Assembly: GCA_001507425.1 (NCBI GenBank) | Contig: LMAJ01000006.1 | Location: 148,573-212,572 of the forward strand | Length of the DNA stretch: 64,000 nt | DNA from: Flavobacteriaceae bacterium CRH | GTDB lineage: Bacteria > Bacteroidota > Bacteroidia > Flavobacteriales > Flavobacteriaceae | Direction of reading: 5' to 3' | Shown here: piece after piece, positions 9,101 through 18,240 of the stretch | Position numbering within the stretch: position 1 is the stretch's first letter | Layout: every line of letters starts with the position of its first letter | Made by a program: the position numbers and the translations under genes | The notes under the pieces: generated by a model | What the model was told of the DNA's origin: nothing | The model's database searches: none | Seen by the model: the letters and a program-made list of their open reading frames with translations, nothing else

Positions 9101-9835
9101 TTATCCGTTTAGTTTTGTAAGTCGTGATTCATTATCGAATTCTGCGGTTAAAGTATCTTCATTTTTAGTAGCAGTTAGTTTCGTTCCGTTTTCGGTAATA
9201 TTGTAACCTTTGTCAGTCAAATAGTTTTTCAGTGCGCTATTATGGTTCAGATCAAATTGAGAAATTAATTGCGGAAAAACAGTCAAAATCCTAAAGTGAT
9301 TATCCTTTTGAAGTTTATCTATTTTATCACTTTTTATAGTTACAACCATTGCACCTTGCCCGTAATCACAAATATAATAAGCACTTGAATTATGAAGTCC
9401 TGAAGCAATAGTTCCGATTAAATGCAAATCTTCATCTGAGAAATCGAAAGTATCGTTTGTTAAAAGATCAATTTCATTGTCTTCACCATATTTTTTTAAT
9501 TGTAATGCCTGTTTGGTGACATTTTCCGGAAGTCCTGATTTTGTATTTGCCCAAGCCCAAAGCCATGTTTGCGAAGAATACGAAATCGTACCCAATACCT
9601 GAATTGGAAAAACAAGGTCAGATCCAAAACTAATTTCTCCTTTTTCAATATTAATATTCCAATTATTATCACCAATTATATCACCAAAATCCAATTGTTT
9701 ATCAAAAACAATCCCACCAAATCTTTCAAGAATTTCCTGTTCAGATTTTAAAGATGTCGATTTCTGCTGTACTTCTCCAGCATTTTCCTGTTCTGTTTTA
9801 TTACTTTGTCCAAATATTTTATCGAAAAATCCCAT
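9101..9835 (-). CDS. DUF6882-like protein
   Basis: 244 residues. After a basic, Gln/Ser-rich start comes a domain with Y-S-S-Q-T-W-L-W-A-W-A-N, then IGTIASGLHNSSAYYICDYGQGAMVV, a pattern I associate with the DUF6882 family of Bacteroidota and other bacteria. A short C-terminal segment (about 205-244) with beta-strand repeats follows. No signal peptide, so cytoplasmic. Some DUFs of this shape sit near polymorphic-toxin immunity genes, but no toxin is seen here. Confidence 0.6.
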   Translation of the reverse strand: MGFFDKIFGQSNKTEQENAGEVQQKSTSLKSEQEILERFGGIVFDKQLDFGDIIGDNNWNINIEKGEISFGSDLVFPIQVLGTISYSSQTWLWAWANTKSGLPENVTKQALQLKKYGEDNEIDLLTNDTFDFSDEDLHLIGTIASGLHNSSAYYICDYGQGAMVVTIKSDKIDKLQKDNHFRILTVFPQLISQFDLNHNSALKNYLTDKGYNITENGTKLTATKNEDTLTAEFDNESRLTKLNG

Positions 9836-10004
9836 ACGCTGGTTTTGATGTTTTATGATTGTTTTAGTGCTTTTTAAGGCTAATATAACAAATATTATTT
9901 ATTTGCCCATTTCGTTTTTATGAATTATTTAGTGTTTGGAAAGCCCGGTTTTTGATTTAAAAACAGCATTTTTGCTAAACCTGAAAAATATGGTTTTTAG
10001 CAGA

Positions 10005-11468
10005 TTATATGTCTTTTTTCTTTAAACACCGTCCTCTGGGTTCATCACCTTCATGAAGCACAATTTCTGAATGCAGGAACTGTGCGGCATCTGCAGAATC
10101 TTTTACTTTTACAGCACTGCGTTCTAACATTTCTGTTTCAAAGTCAGTTAATACACTTTCTCTTATTCCGGCTTTTCTCCAGTGAGATAAAGGCCTGCAT
10201 CCTTTTAAGATTCCGCGAGCCAGTGTGAGTGCATCCAGTAATGCCTGATTTGCTCCTTGGCCTTTGAAGGGACTCATGGGGTGAGCCGCATCTCCAATCA
10301 GAGTGACTTTTCCGGCTTTCCTCAATAATTCAGAGTCAAGTAATTCCCTGTCATAAACAGGATAGCCCGAAATCTGAGTTTCCAGGGTTGCCGCTAAAAT
10401 CTGGGGAATAGGAGAGTGCCATTGCGTTCTTCGGCACGCTTCTTCTTTAAGTGCTTTTGGTCCTTGGGCGCTCAATGCTTTAGCTTCGTTTTCTGACATT
10501 GGAAAACTAAGTTGCCACATCACCGAGTCTGATGTGTACGGCATCATATAGATACGTTCGTTGCCATTGGCAGTTTGAAATACGGTTGCCGAATCTAATA
10601 AAGAACTATCCAGACCATCAAGAGCCTTCAAAGGACAAATGCCTAATATTACAATACAATCCAGATATCGTAAAGGAGTAATAGCATCACCAATCAATAA
10701 CTTTCGCACCGAACTACGAATACCATCGGCTCCAACCACAAGATCTGCATTGAAGTTTTTAATTTCTCCATTTACCTGAAAACTCAGCGCAACACCTTCA
10801 TCTTCAGATTCCTTAAAATCTACTAACTGATGTCCCCATTGTACAACATCATGTCCGCCCAGTTGTTGCAATAATGCTAAACGCAAAGATTGTCTTGCTA
10901 TATGTATGTTTGTTCGTTTTGGAGACGTTTTAACATCTGAGTCCATCCATTTTCTATTTCCCCATTCTCCAATTACTTTTCCTTCAGTAGTATGAACCAA
11001 ATGTCTTGTAGAAATTACACCTTCGGCTAAAGAGAAAATACCAAATCCTTCGATCGCTTTACTCGCTTGCTGCAAAGTGAGTCCGTAGCCCTGAGATCTG
11101 GCTTCGAAGTTATTATCGCGTTCATAAAGAGAAAAAGGAATTCCACGGTGCAAACAAGCTACGGCCAGTGCAACGCCACCTATACCGGCGCCAATAATAG
11201 CAACGTGCGGATAGTTTTCTTTATCTACAATAGTATGATTTTCAGAAGGAATTAATCCTGATCCGGAACAATTCTCACAGGAATATAAAGGAGACTTAGG
11301 ACGAACCGGAGGAGTTCCTTCGCCGTTTGTTTTTTCAAATAAATCGAATGCCATTTGGTATTGAAGCCGTACTTTTTTGCTAAGTCTTCTGCTTTTTTTT
11401 CCACGACCCTGACATTCTTCACAAATAGCCCAGTTTGCCATTTCATTATCCGCTTTTTTCACTTCCAC
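10005..11468 (-). CDS. FAD-dependent monooxygenase with N-terminal CxxCxGxG zinc motif
   Basis: 487 residues. The catalytic part is a group A (PHBH/TetX-like) flavin monooxygenase: the Rossmann fingerprint IIGAGIGG is at about 91-98, the middle motif LVVGADGIRS at about 245 and the FAD ribityl motif GDAAHPMSPFKGQGAN at about 393. Uniquely, residues 1-80 carry two CxxCxGxG motifs (C16/C19 and C64/C67), the signature of DnaJ-type zinc fingers, separated by a basic helix. The head probably binds one zinc. The substrate is unknown; family members hydroxylate aromatics or antibiotics. It stands alone. Confidence 0.85.
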   Translation of the reverse strand: MEVKKADNEMANWAICEECQGRGKKSRRLSKKVRLQYQMAFDLFEKTNGEGTPPVRPKSPLYSCENCSGSGLIPSENHTIVDKENYPHVAIIGAGIGGVALAVACLHRGIPFSLYERDNNFEARSQGYGLTLQQASKAIEGFGIFSLAEGVISTRHLVHTTEGKVIGEWGNRKWMDSDVKTSPKRTNIHIARQSLRLALLQQLGGHDVVQWGHQLVDFKESEDEGVALSFQVNGEIKNFNADLVVGADGIRSSVRKLLIGDAITPLRYLDCIVILGICPLKALDGLDSSLLDSATVFQTANGNERIYMMPYTSDSVMWQLSFPMSENEAKALSAQGPKALKEEACRRTQWHSPIPQILAATLETQISGYPVYDRELLDSELLRKAGKVTLIGDAAHPMSPFKGQGANQALLDALTLARGILKGCRPLSHWRKAGIRESVLTDFETEMLERSAVKVKDSADAAQFLHSEIVLHEGDEPRGRCLKKKDI

Positions 11469-11740
11469 TTTTGTTTAACTTGAGCTATTGGGCAAATTTA
11501 AGACAAAAGATGACCAGTACAAAACACTTTGAAAATTTAGCAGCGGACCTTAATCTTTATACATGTATATCAAAATGATAAAAAGCATATCATTTTGAGA
11601 GGAATAGCAATTGGCAAAAAATATCATATTGTTGCTACAAGTGAAGTATAGAAAGGCTATAAGGCTTTTAGACAGCATAGGTTACTATTGGTATGTAATT
11701 TGAAAAACAGGATTTTATATTATAACGCATTACACCTTAA

Positions 11741-12430
11741 ATGAAGCAAATCAGAAATAAGACAAAATCGAATATGAAAACCCAAGAAATTCCTATACCT
11801 CTTTTAAATAAAAATTTTCCATCGCCAGCCAAAGTAACAGAAGAAACAACCCTATTATTCAACAGTCAAGCTGATGAGCTGTTGGATTTTACAATTGAAG
11901 TTGCCAATTCGGATCATGTTTTTTGGATAAAAGAAATTTGCGAAGTTACATTATCATCTGCCATAGCACGCGGAACAGGTATTTCAGGACGATCGCCTGA
12001 ATCGCTGAAGGAAAAAATAGTAAAAGGCGAAGCTGTTATTGCTTTTGCATCAAATGGTAAATGGGCAGGTTTTTCTTTTATTTCTTCGTGGGATAATGGT
12101 CGTTACGTTTCTAATTCGGGATTGATCGTAGCTCCTGAATTCAGGCATACCGGTCTTGCAAAAAGCATTAAAAGAAAAATTTTTGAGTTGAGCCGTCAAA
12201 AATATCCAGAGGCAAATATATTCAGCCTGACCACTGGTTCGGCGGTAATGAAAATTAACCATGAACTCGGTTTTGCGCCTGTTACTTATTCAGAGTTAAC
12301 TACTGATGAATTTTTTTGGGAAAGCTGCAAGTCTTGTATTAATTGCTCTATATTAATGAGTAAAGAAAGAAAAAACTGTTTGTGTACGGCGATGTTGTAC
12401 GATCCGAAACAAAACAAACTCAAAATCTGA
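11741..12430 (+). CDS. GNAT acetyltransferase, orphan relative of the Bacteroidota arginine-cluster enzyme
   Basis: 229 residues. A GNAT core (ARGTGISGRSPE; AGFSFISSWDNGRYVSNSGLIVAPEFRHTGLAKSIKRKIFELSR; FSLTTGSAVMKINHELGF) and a C-terminal Cys-rich tail (ESCKSCINC ... NCLCTAMLYDP) match the acetyltransferase normally found beside argG/argC in Bacteroidota and presumed to act in arginine synthesis. Here there is no arg gene nearby and about 45 extra N-terminal residues. ATG at 11774 is an alternative start. It may act on another amino acid; the Cys tail could bind metal. Confidence 0.82.
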   Translation: MKQIRNKTKSNMKTQEIPIPLLNKNFPSPAKVTEETTLLFNSQADELLDFTIEVANSDHVFWIKEICEVTLSSAIARGTGISGRSPESLKEKIVKGEAVIAFASNGKWAGFSFISSWDNGRYVSNSGLIVAPEFRHTGLAKSIKRKIFELSRQKYPEANIFSLTTGSAVMKINHELGFAPVTYSELTTDEFFWESCKSCINCSILMSKERKNCLCTAMLYDPKQNKLKI

Positions 12431-12658
12431 CAAGAGTGACCGTATATAAGGAGATTAAAAGCCGGTATGATTATAAATACCAAATTTGATTGATTCAATT
12501 TTAAAAATAAGCGACAGAACTAAAGCGTTATTCTTTGAAATTATAATTTTTGAAAAAAGTTAAGAAGTAAAAAACAACTATGAGTTGATTTTTATAGATT
12601 TGTAAAATCTGTATTCTAAAAAAATCCAATTGGGAAAAAATTATAAAATCTAAAGACA

Positions 12659-13294
12659 ATGAAATCTGCCACTTCAATATTTTTACTTTTAATCTTTGTC
12701 TCTTTGAATTCTTATGCACAATTAAGTTCAGACAAAATATTCGAAAGCTTTAAACAAGGAGAACGTACAAATTGTTCATCGATTGCATTTATTAAAGCAT
12801 CTTTGAATGTTTATGGACTAGACAATCTTTTTGTAACAGAAGTAATAAATGACAGTTTATATAAAATAACATTAAAAAATAATGCATCATTTAATTTGAA
12901 AAATGATGAACTAAACAAAGCTAAATTATCTGCTGATTTTATATTTATAAAAGATAATTGCGACAGCGAAAAAATAACTGATTATGCAATATTGACATAC
13001 GCAGTGATGGCAAAGTATAAGCAAATTATAGATAAGAAGGCAACTTTTGATAAAGCATTAGAGGATTTAGAAGATGGTTCTGTATACACACCAACTATTT
13101 ATAAGTATTTAGGTTTTAAAGAGGGCAAGCAAATACAAAAGTTAAAACGAGAGTCAGGAAGTGAATTTTGTGGAGTTGTTGCCTGGTCAACAGCACATGC
13201 CGTTTTTGTTTGCGAGGATTTTATGGATTATTATGGTAACAAAAAAAGCATTTGGATAAAATATCCGGGGCGTTTTAGAATAATAAAGTCATAA
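12659..13294 (+). CDS. Secreted protein, possible papain-like cysteine peptidase
   Basis: 211 residues with a cleavable signal peptide (about 1-20, ending YAQ). After it comes G-E-R-T-N-C-S-S-I-A-F-I-K, and near the C-terminus E-F-C-G-V-V-A-W-S-T-A-H-A-V-F-V. An N-terminal Cys at the start of a helix plus a C-terminal His on a strand is the layout of papain/calpain-type peptidases; a following N/D (YYGNKK) could complete the triad. This is pattern-based inference. A TAGATTTG element at 12595-12602 may be its -7 promoter box. Confidence 0.6.
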   Translation: MKSATSIFLLLIFVSLNSYAQLSSDKIFESFKQGERTNCSSIAFIKASLNVYGLDNLFVTEVINDSLYKITLKNNASFNLKNDELNKAKLSADFIFIKDNCDSEKITDYAILTYAVMAKYKQIIDKKATFDKALEDLEDGSVYTPTIYKYLGFKEGKQIQKLKRESGSEFCGVVAWSTAHAVFVCEDFMDYYGNKKSIWIKYPGRFRIIKS

Positions 13295-13446
13295 TAACCG
13301 ACGGGACAAAATCTAAATAAATATCTAATTGCTACAAAAAATACCGATAAGGATTGGTTTTAAAACTTACATTGTAGTATTTAACTTATATAGTATAGCA
13401 AAATTAACATAATCTTATAAAAATTAAAAAAAACAAAACAATAAAG

Positions 13447-13476
13447 TTGCAATTTAAGTTAATTTATATATTTTTG
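13447..13476 (+). promoter_or_regulatory. Bacteroidota-type promoter
   Basis: TTG (13447-13449), 19-nt spacer, then TATTTTTG (13469-13476), which fits the TAnnTTTG -7 consensus of the Bacteroidota primary sigma factor. It lies 31 nt upstream of the start at 13508. Confidence 0.7.
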
Positions 13477-13507
13477 TTTTAACCAATAACCAATAAAATC
13501 TAAGAAA

Positions 13508-13954
13508 ATGAAGAGCAAAATTATCTTATTAAGTATCCTTTTCTTCTTGACAACTGGCGCTATTTCAGCACAGGCAAAAAATGCTCCAAGAAGTATTATC
13601 AGTACAACAGCTCTAATACGCAAATATCATGATCAAAAAGAATTAAGTGGTATGCAAAAAGGAGAACTTTTAGAATTGTACATCGAGCGAATTAAAGTAT
13701 TAGTTAAAACGCTTCCTTATATTGCCTTGGTTACTAAACCAGGTGTTACAATGGCAGATTTAGGTATTCCGGACGATTCTGAACACAAAAAAGTTTTAGA
13801 CAATCAAGCAGTAGGTACATCAGCATTTTTAGATACTACAGTAGAATTCCAAAGAAAAATGATGCCTTATTCAGATAAAGGAAATCTTATTGCTGCAATT
13901 TTGTTTTACGAAAGCACATTAAAATCATTACACGAGTTCAACGACTTAATGTAA
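13508..13954 (+). CDS. Small secreted hypothetical protein
   Basis: 148 residues with a signal peptide (about 1-22, ISAQA). The mature part is predicted mostly helical: LIRKYHDQKELSGMQKGELLELYIERIKVLVKTLPYIAL and a second helical stretch to the end (ESTLKSLHEFNDLM). No Cys in the mature chain. It has its own good promoter and terminator, so it is a monocistronic, probably well-expressed periplasmic protein. I do not know the family. Confidence 0.75.
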   Translation: MKSKIILLSILFFLTTGAISAQAKNAPRSIISTTALIRKYHDQKELSGMQKGELLELYIERIKVLVKTLPYIALVTKPGVTMADLGIPDDSEHKKVLDNQAVGTSAFLDTTVEFQRKMMPYSDKGNLIAAILFYESTLKSLHEFNDLM

Positions 13955-13981
13955 TATTTACAAAATCATACAAATTAGAAG

Positions 13982-14014
13982 CCTCCAAAGTCATTTGATT
14001 TTGGAGGTTTTTTG
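13982..14014 (+). terminator. Rho-independent terminator
   Basis: CCTCCAAA (13982-13989) pairs with TTTGGAGG (14000-14007), then a T-run. Confidence 0.85.
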
Positions 14015-14318
14015 TTTTGAAAAAATAACAGCGCTCATTTAAAATCAATTTTAAACTGACAATAAGAGATATCTCTATAAATGATTTCAATTTTTTCATA
14101 TCCTCGTTTCTTTTATCCTCAGCTATAAAGAAAGTATCTATATTTATTCTTGATTTTTTATTTCTCATTAAAACATAAATAATTGATTTTTAGGTTTTTA
14201 TATTAACGAAATCGTTATATTAATCTTGATTTTTAATACATGTTTTCTTTAATTTATTTTTTAAGTCTAGTTTCGTTATCTCCTTTTACAGGAACAAACT
14301 AATTAAAAAATAAAAATT
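14015..14318. other. Non-coding leader region before the glucanase
   Basis: No gene supported. Near 14203-14220 there is an inverted repeat, AACG-AAAT-CGTT, and a second TTTCGTTA about 50 nt later. These could be regulator sites for the glucanase gene, but there is no independent support. Confidence 0.3.
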
Positions 14319-17264
14319 ATGAGAAACCAATTACATGCTATTTTTTTCAAAAGAGATAAATATTGTCCTATAATCTGGATTTTTTTAGTTCTCTTAGCTT
14401 CAAATATATACGCACAGCGCGGTTATTATGATGCACCATATAAAAGGTATGAAGCAAACTTGGGGCAATTGTCTAATGGCGCCACGGTTACTTCAAAATC
14501 ATATATTCAGGCAGATCTTCAATCAGAAGCCTCAGATCAGCAATGCGTAAATATGTCAGCAACCAATGCTACAGTGCAATGGACACTTACAGAAGCTGCA
14601 GATGGGCTAGTTATTCGATACAGTGTTCCTGATGGACAAACTGCCACTTTGGGTGTGTATAATGGTAGCACAAAAATTACAACACTTACATTAACGTCAA
14701 CCTGGTCGTGGGAATATTTGTGGAGTAACGGAAATCCAAACAATAACGGAATTACCAATCAAAACCCAAGAATGCGATTTGACGAAGTGCGTTATAAATT
14801 TCCTTCTAAAATAGCGGCATCCGGAACGTTAAAACTTATTAGAGAATCAGGTAATATAAATTTAGATTTTGCAGAGATGGAACCAATTCCGGCAATTGTT
14901 TCTGCGCCAGCCGGTTCAGTAACTTATACAGGAAACGGAAGTGATCTTCAAAGTTTTATTGATGTAAATGGTGGTCAAAAAATATTTATTCCCAGTGGGG
15001 TTTTCAACGTTAATCGTGAATTGTATTTTGGAGTTGCCAATACTTCGTTAACAGGCGCAGGAATATGGTATACCCAAATTAATTTTACGAACACAAGCAG
15101 CGGAAACGGAGGATTACGGGCAAATGCAGGCAATATTTCATTTACAGATCTTTATTTAACCACAAATTCAGCCTCACGAAGTAATTCTTATAAAGCTATA
15201 AACGGCGTATTTACAGCTGGTTCAACGGTAAAAAATATTTGGGCAGAACATTTTGAATGCGGCGCCTGGATTGCGCAATACAATGTTGGCGGCCCGGCAA
15301 TTGCCGATGGTTTTACACTTTCGCATTGTCGTTTTAGAAATAATTATGCCGATGGAATTAACCTTTGCAAAGGAACAGCAAATTCAATCGTCGAACATTG
15401 TAATTTTAGAAATAATGGCGATGATGATCAGGCGATTTGGTCTGCCGACGGACAGGAATGTATCAATAATACTTTTAGATATAATACTTCAGAAAACTGT
15501 TGGCGCGCCTGTGGTCTTGCTATTTATGGCGGAAAAAATAACAAAGCTTACAATTTAATTATAAAAGATAATCTTGAAGCGGGTATCAGAGTTAGTAATA
15601 ATTTTCCCGGAGCGCCATTTAATAATGATGGAATGCATGAAATACACGATATTACCGTAACAACATGCGGCACTTTTAATGATACCTATAATAATCCGGT
15701 AGCGGCAGTAGATATTTTTAGCGCTACTAACGCAGGAACTCAGGTTAAAAATGTTCAGCTTTATAATATTGATATTTTAGATTCAAGGAATGATGCTATT
15801 TCTATTAGTAAAAGATCTGGAGATGGCATTTACAATCTTAGTTTTAAAGATATAACGGTTAACGGAACAGGTAAGGAATTTCCAAACAATAATGCATTGA
15901 ACAGAAATTGGGGTAGAGGTTATTTTGTTCTCATAGCAGGTTCTCCCGGCGGAAATGGAACATATTGTAATATGAATTATTCTAATAGAGGCGGAAATGC
16001 CACAATTAATGAAGAAACCAGCGCCATTGGTACATTTTCATGGACACAAAGTTCTAGCTGTTCAACTACCACAGTTGCGGTTACGGGCGTAACAGTTACG
16101 CCAACAACGGCCAATTTAAGCGTTGGCGCAACGCAACAATTAACACCAACTGTTGCTCCGGCAAATGCTACAAACAAAACAGTAACTTATAGTTCTAATA
16201 ATACTGGTGTAGCAACCGTAAATACATTAGGTTTAGTAACTGCAATTGCTTCGGGATCGGCAACAATTACGGTTACAACTCAGGACGGTGCGAAAACGGC
16301 AACTGCTGTAATCACAGTAAATTCATCAAATGTAGCTGTAACAAGTGTGAGTCTTAGTCCAACTTCGGCAACGTTAGCTGTAGGTGCAACACAGCAATTA
16401 ACACCAACGGTTTTGCCTTCTAATGCAACAAATAAATCGGTTAGTTATGTTTCAAACAATACTAGCGTGGCAACGGTTAATGGTTTAGGTTTAGTGACAG
16501 CAATTGCTAACGGAACTGCAATAATTACAGTAACAACTGCAGACGGAAATAAAACAAATACTGCAACAATTACAGTTATCACGGCAACAGGAAATTACTT
16601 TACCATTAAAAATAAATGGACAAATAATTATTTATATGATGCCGGTGCCAATGTAGGATATGGCGCAACTGTAGTAAATAATAATTATAAGTGGGAAAAA
16701 GTAGCTGTTGATGCGACTTATTTTATATTAAAAAATGTAGGTACCGGAGATATAATGCATATCGAAAACTTAACAGGCGCGGTACAATGTACTGCCGGAT
16801 CATCAGGATGGTGGAGTGCACAATGGTCAAACGAAAATGTTGATGGTACCTGGGTAAGAATTAAAAACAGATGGCAGACAGGAAGCATGATTCATATTGA
16901 AAACCTAAATGGATCTGCTCAATATGCCGGAGCCCAGAACAATTGGGAAAGCGCACAATGGCAATTTCAATCCACTTCTACAGCAAAAAAAGTTAGTGAA
17001 ATTGATGCTGAAACTGCAGAGAATAAATCTTTGATTAGTATTTATCCGAACCCTTCAATCAATAACGAATTTAATATTGACTTGCCGGAATTAAAAGCAG
17101 GCGAGGAGGCAACAGTAACAGTTACGGATATTAATGGAAGAAAGGTTTTGGTTAAAAAAATAAATGCCTCTTCAAAAATCAATCATAATTTAGCTTCAGG
17201 AATATATGTTGTTACAATAAGTTCTAATGCTTTTAATGTTTCAAAAAAGTTGATTATTAAGTGA
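14319..17264 (+). CDS. Secreted GH87-type alpha-1,3-glucanase (mutanase/mycodextranase) with T9SS sorting domain
   Basis: 981 residues. Signal peptide to about residue 32; N-terminal beta-sandwich (about 35-185, ANLGQLSNGATV ... ADLQSEASDQQCVNM) as in GH87 enzymes; right-handed beta-helix catalytic domain (about 200-580); two Big_2 Ig-like domains (about 584-665, 670-752); a ricin-B-like beta-trefoil (about 760-895) with duplicated M-H-I-E-N-L motifs; and a type IX sorting domain (about 904-981, ISIYPNPS ... KKLIIK). D345 (YADGIN) and D368/D369 (NGDDD) reproduce the Asp-23-Asp-Asp spacing of the GH87 catalytic triad. It is exported by T9SS and probably degrades fungal-wall or biofilm alpha-glucan. 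It is not in a SusCD locus. Confidence 0.88.
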   Translation: MRNQLHAIFFKRDKYCPIIWIFLVLLASNIYAQRGYYDAPYKRYEANLGQLSNGATVTSKSYIQADLQSEASDQQCVNMSATNATVQWTLTEAADGLVIRYSVPDGQTATLGVYNGSTKITTLTLTSTWSWEYLWSNGNPNNNGITNQNPRMRFDEVRYKFPSKIAASGTLKLIRESGNINLDFAEMEPIPAIVSAPAGSVTYTGNGSDLQSFIDVNGGQKIFIPSGVFNVNRELYFGVANTSLTGAGIWYTQINFTNTSSGNGGLRANAGNISFTDLYLTTNSASRSNSYKAINGVFTAGSTVKNIWAEHFECGAWIAQYNVGGPAIADGFTLSHCRFRNNYADGINLCKGTANSIVEHCNFRNNGDDDQAIWSADGQECINNTFRYNTSENCWRACGLAIYGGKNNKAYNLIIKDNLEAGIRVSNNFPGAPFNNDGMHEIHDITVTTCGTFNDTYNNPVAAVDIFSATNAGTQVKNVQLYNIDILDSRNDAISISKRSGDGIYNLSFKDITVNGTGKEFPNNNALNRNWGRGYFVLIAGSPGGNGTYCNMNYSNRGGNATINEETSAIGTFSWTQSSSCSTTTVAVTGVTVTPTTANLSVGATQQLTPTVAPANATNKTVTYSSNNTGVATVNTLGLVTAIASGSATITVTTQDGAKTATAVITVNSSNVAVTSVSLSPTSATLAVGATQQLTPTVLPSNATNKSVSYVSNNTSVATVNGLGLVTAIANGTAIITVTTADGNKTNTATITVITATGNYFTIKNKWTNNYLYDAGANVGYGATVVNNNYKWEKVAVDATYFILKNVGTGDIMHIENLTGAVQCTAGSSGWWSAQWSNENVDGTWVRIKNRWQTGSMIHIENLNGSAQYAGAQNNWESAQWQFQSTSTAKKVSEIDAETAENKSLISIYPNPSINNEFNIDLPELKAGEEATVTVTDINGRKVLVKKINASSKINHNLASGIYVVTISSNAFNVSKKLIIK

Positions 17265-17311
17265 TAGATTAAAATATAGTTTTAAGATTTTAACTAAAAT
17301 CTAATTCCTTC

Positions 17312-17350
17312 AAAAGCGATCAGATAATATTTCATATCTGATCGCTTTTT
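17312..17350. terminator. Bidirectional terminator between convergent genes
   Basis: AAAGCGATCAGATA pairs perfectly with TATCTGATCGCTTT around an 8-nt loop, with A- and T-runs at either side. It serves the glucanase (+) and the PAP2 gene (-). Confidence 0.9.
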
Positions 17351-17369
17351 AGTATTATAGAATGTAAAC

Positions 17370-18134
17370 TTAAAATGTTTTGAAATAGCAGATTGTCAAA
17401 TTTTTGCCATCGTAAAATGGAGCTATAAAAGATGTTGATTTGTTTTGTTCACCATGCCATAATTTCCTTGTAATATATGGATTTACCCAATACGCAATTT
17501 TGGTACTCAAAATTCCAATTCCTGCACCTGCTGCTACATCAGTGAGCCAATGCCTGTTGTTATACATGCGAAATACTCCTGTACCCGCTGCAACTGCATA
17601 ACCGGCAACACCATACCATATAGATTTATCTTTATATTCCTGATATAAAAATTCGGCTCCCGCAAAAGCAATAGCGGTATGACCAGAAGGAAATGAATTG
17701 TTTGAAGTTCCATCGGGACGTTCAACCTTTGTAAGCGATTTTAAGGCAAAAACAGTTCCCACATTTATAATTGTTGAAGTAATTAAAATTACAGAACGGT
17801 CGCGCATATTATTTTTTCCTTCAACTCCAAACGCATTGAGCGCATAAACAGAAACTGCAGGAACATATCTCGAAAAATCATCTATAGATATTTTACGATC
17901 AATATCCTCTGTAAATTCTTCGCGTATTTGAGTATTAAAACTTTTTATTTGTCCGCTTTCTGTTCCCCAAAAACCATATCCAATTAAAATTGCAGGAACA
18001 ATAAGCTGTTTATAATTGAAACGAATGTTTTTTACTGTATCACTTATTATGGAATCTTTTGATACACTATTTTGCGCTAAGACAGAACAAGTCAAAAGCT
18101 GTAATATAACTAAGAAAATAATTTTTCTCATCAA
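17370..18134 (-). CDS. PAP2-family membrane phosphatase
   Basis: 254 residues with a signal peptide (to about Q21). All three PAP2 motifs are present: K132-x6-R139-P140, P149-S-G-H152 and R189-x5-H195-x3-D199 (H195 the nucleophile, H152 the acid/base). Hydrophobic segments flank them. Periplasm-facing enzymes of this type dephosphorylate undecaprenyl or other lipid pyrophosphates, or phosphatidate. The single gene gives no clue to the exact lipid. Confidence 0.88.
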   Translation of the reverse strand: MMRKIIFLVILQLLTCSVLAQNSVSKDSIISDTVKNIRFNYKQLIVPAILIGYGFWGTESGQIKSFNTQIREEFTEDIDRKISIDDFSRYVPAVSVYALNAFGVEGKNNMRDRSVILITSTIINVGTVFALKSLTKVERPDGTSNNSFPSGHTAIAFAGAEFLYQEYKDKSIWYGVAGYAVAAGTGVFRMYNNRHWLTDVAAGAGIGILSTKIAYWVNPYITRKLWHGEQNKSTSFIAPFYDGKNLTICYFKTF

Positions 18135-18240
18135 AATAATTTATTAGGGTTGCAAATTAGTGTCTTGATTAATAATGAAATAATTTGATTACTTTCAGCT
18201 TAGTATTAAAGGTTTCCTGATTTAATTGATTATTATTGAA

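Noticed and set aside
13938..14168. 76-codon minus-strand frame after the small secreted protein
   Set aside because: It runs through a clear terminator hairpin and overlaps the end of a well-supported gene on the other strand.
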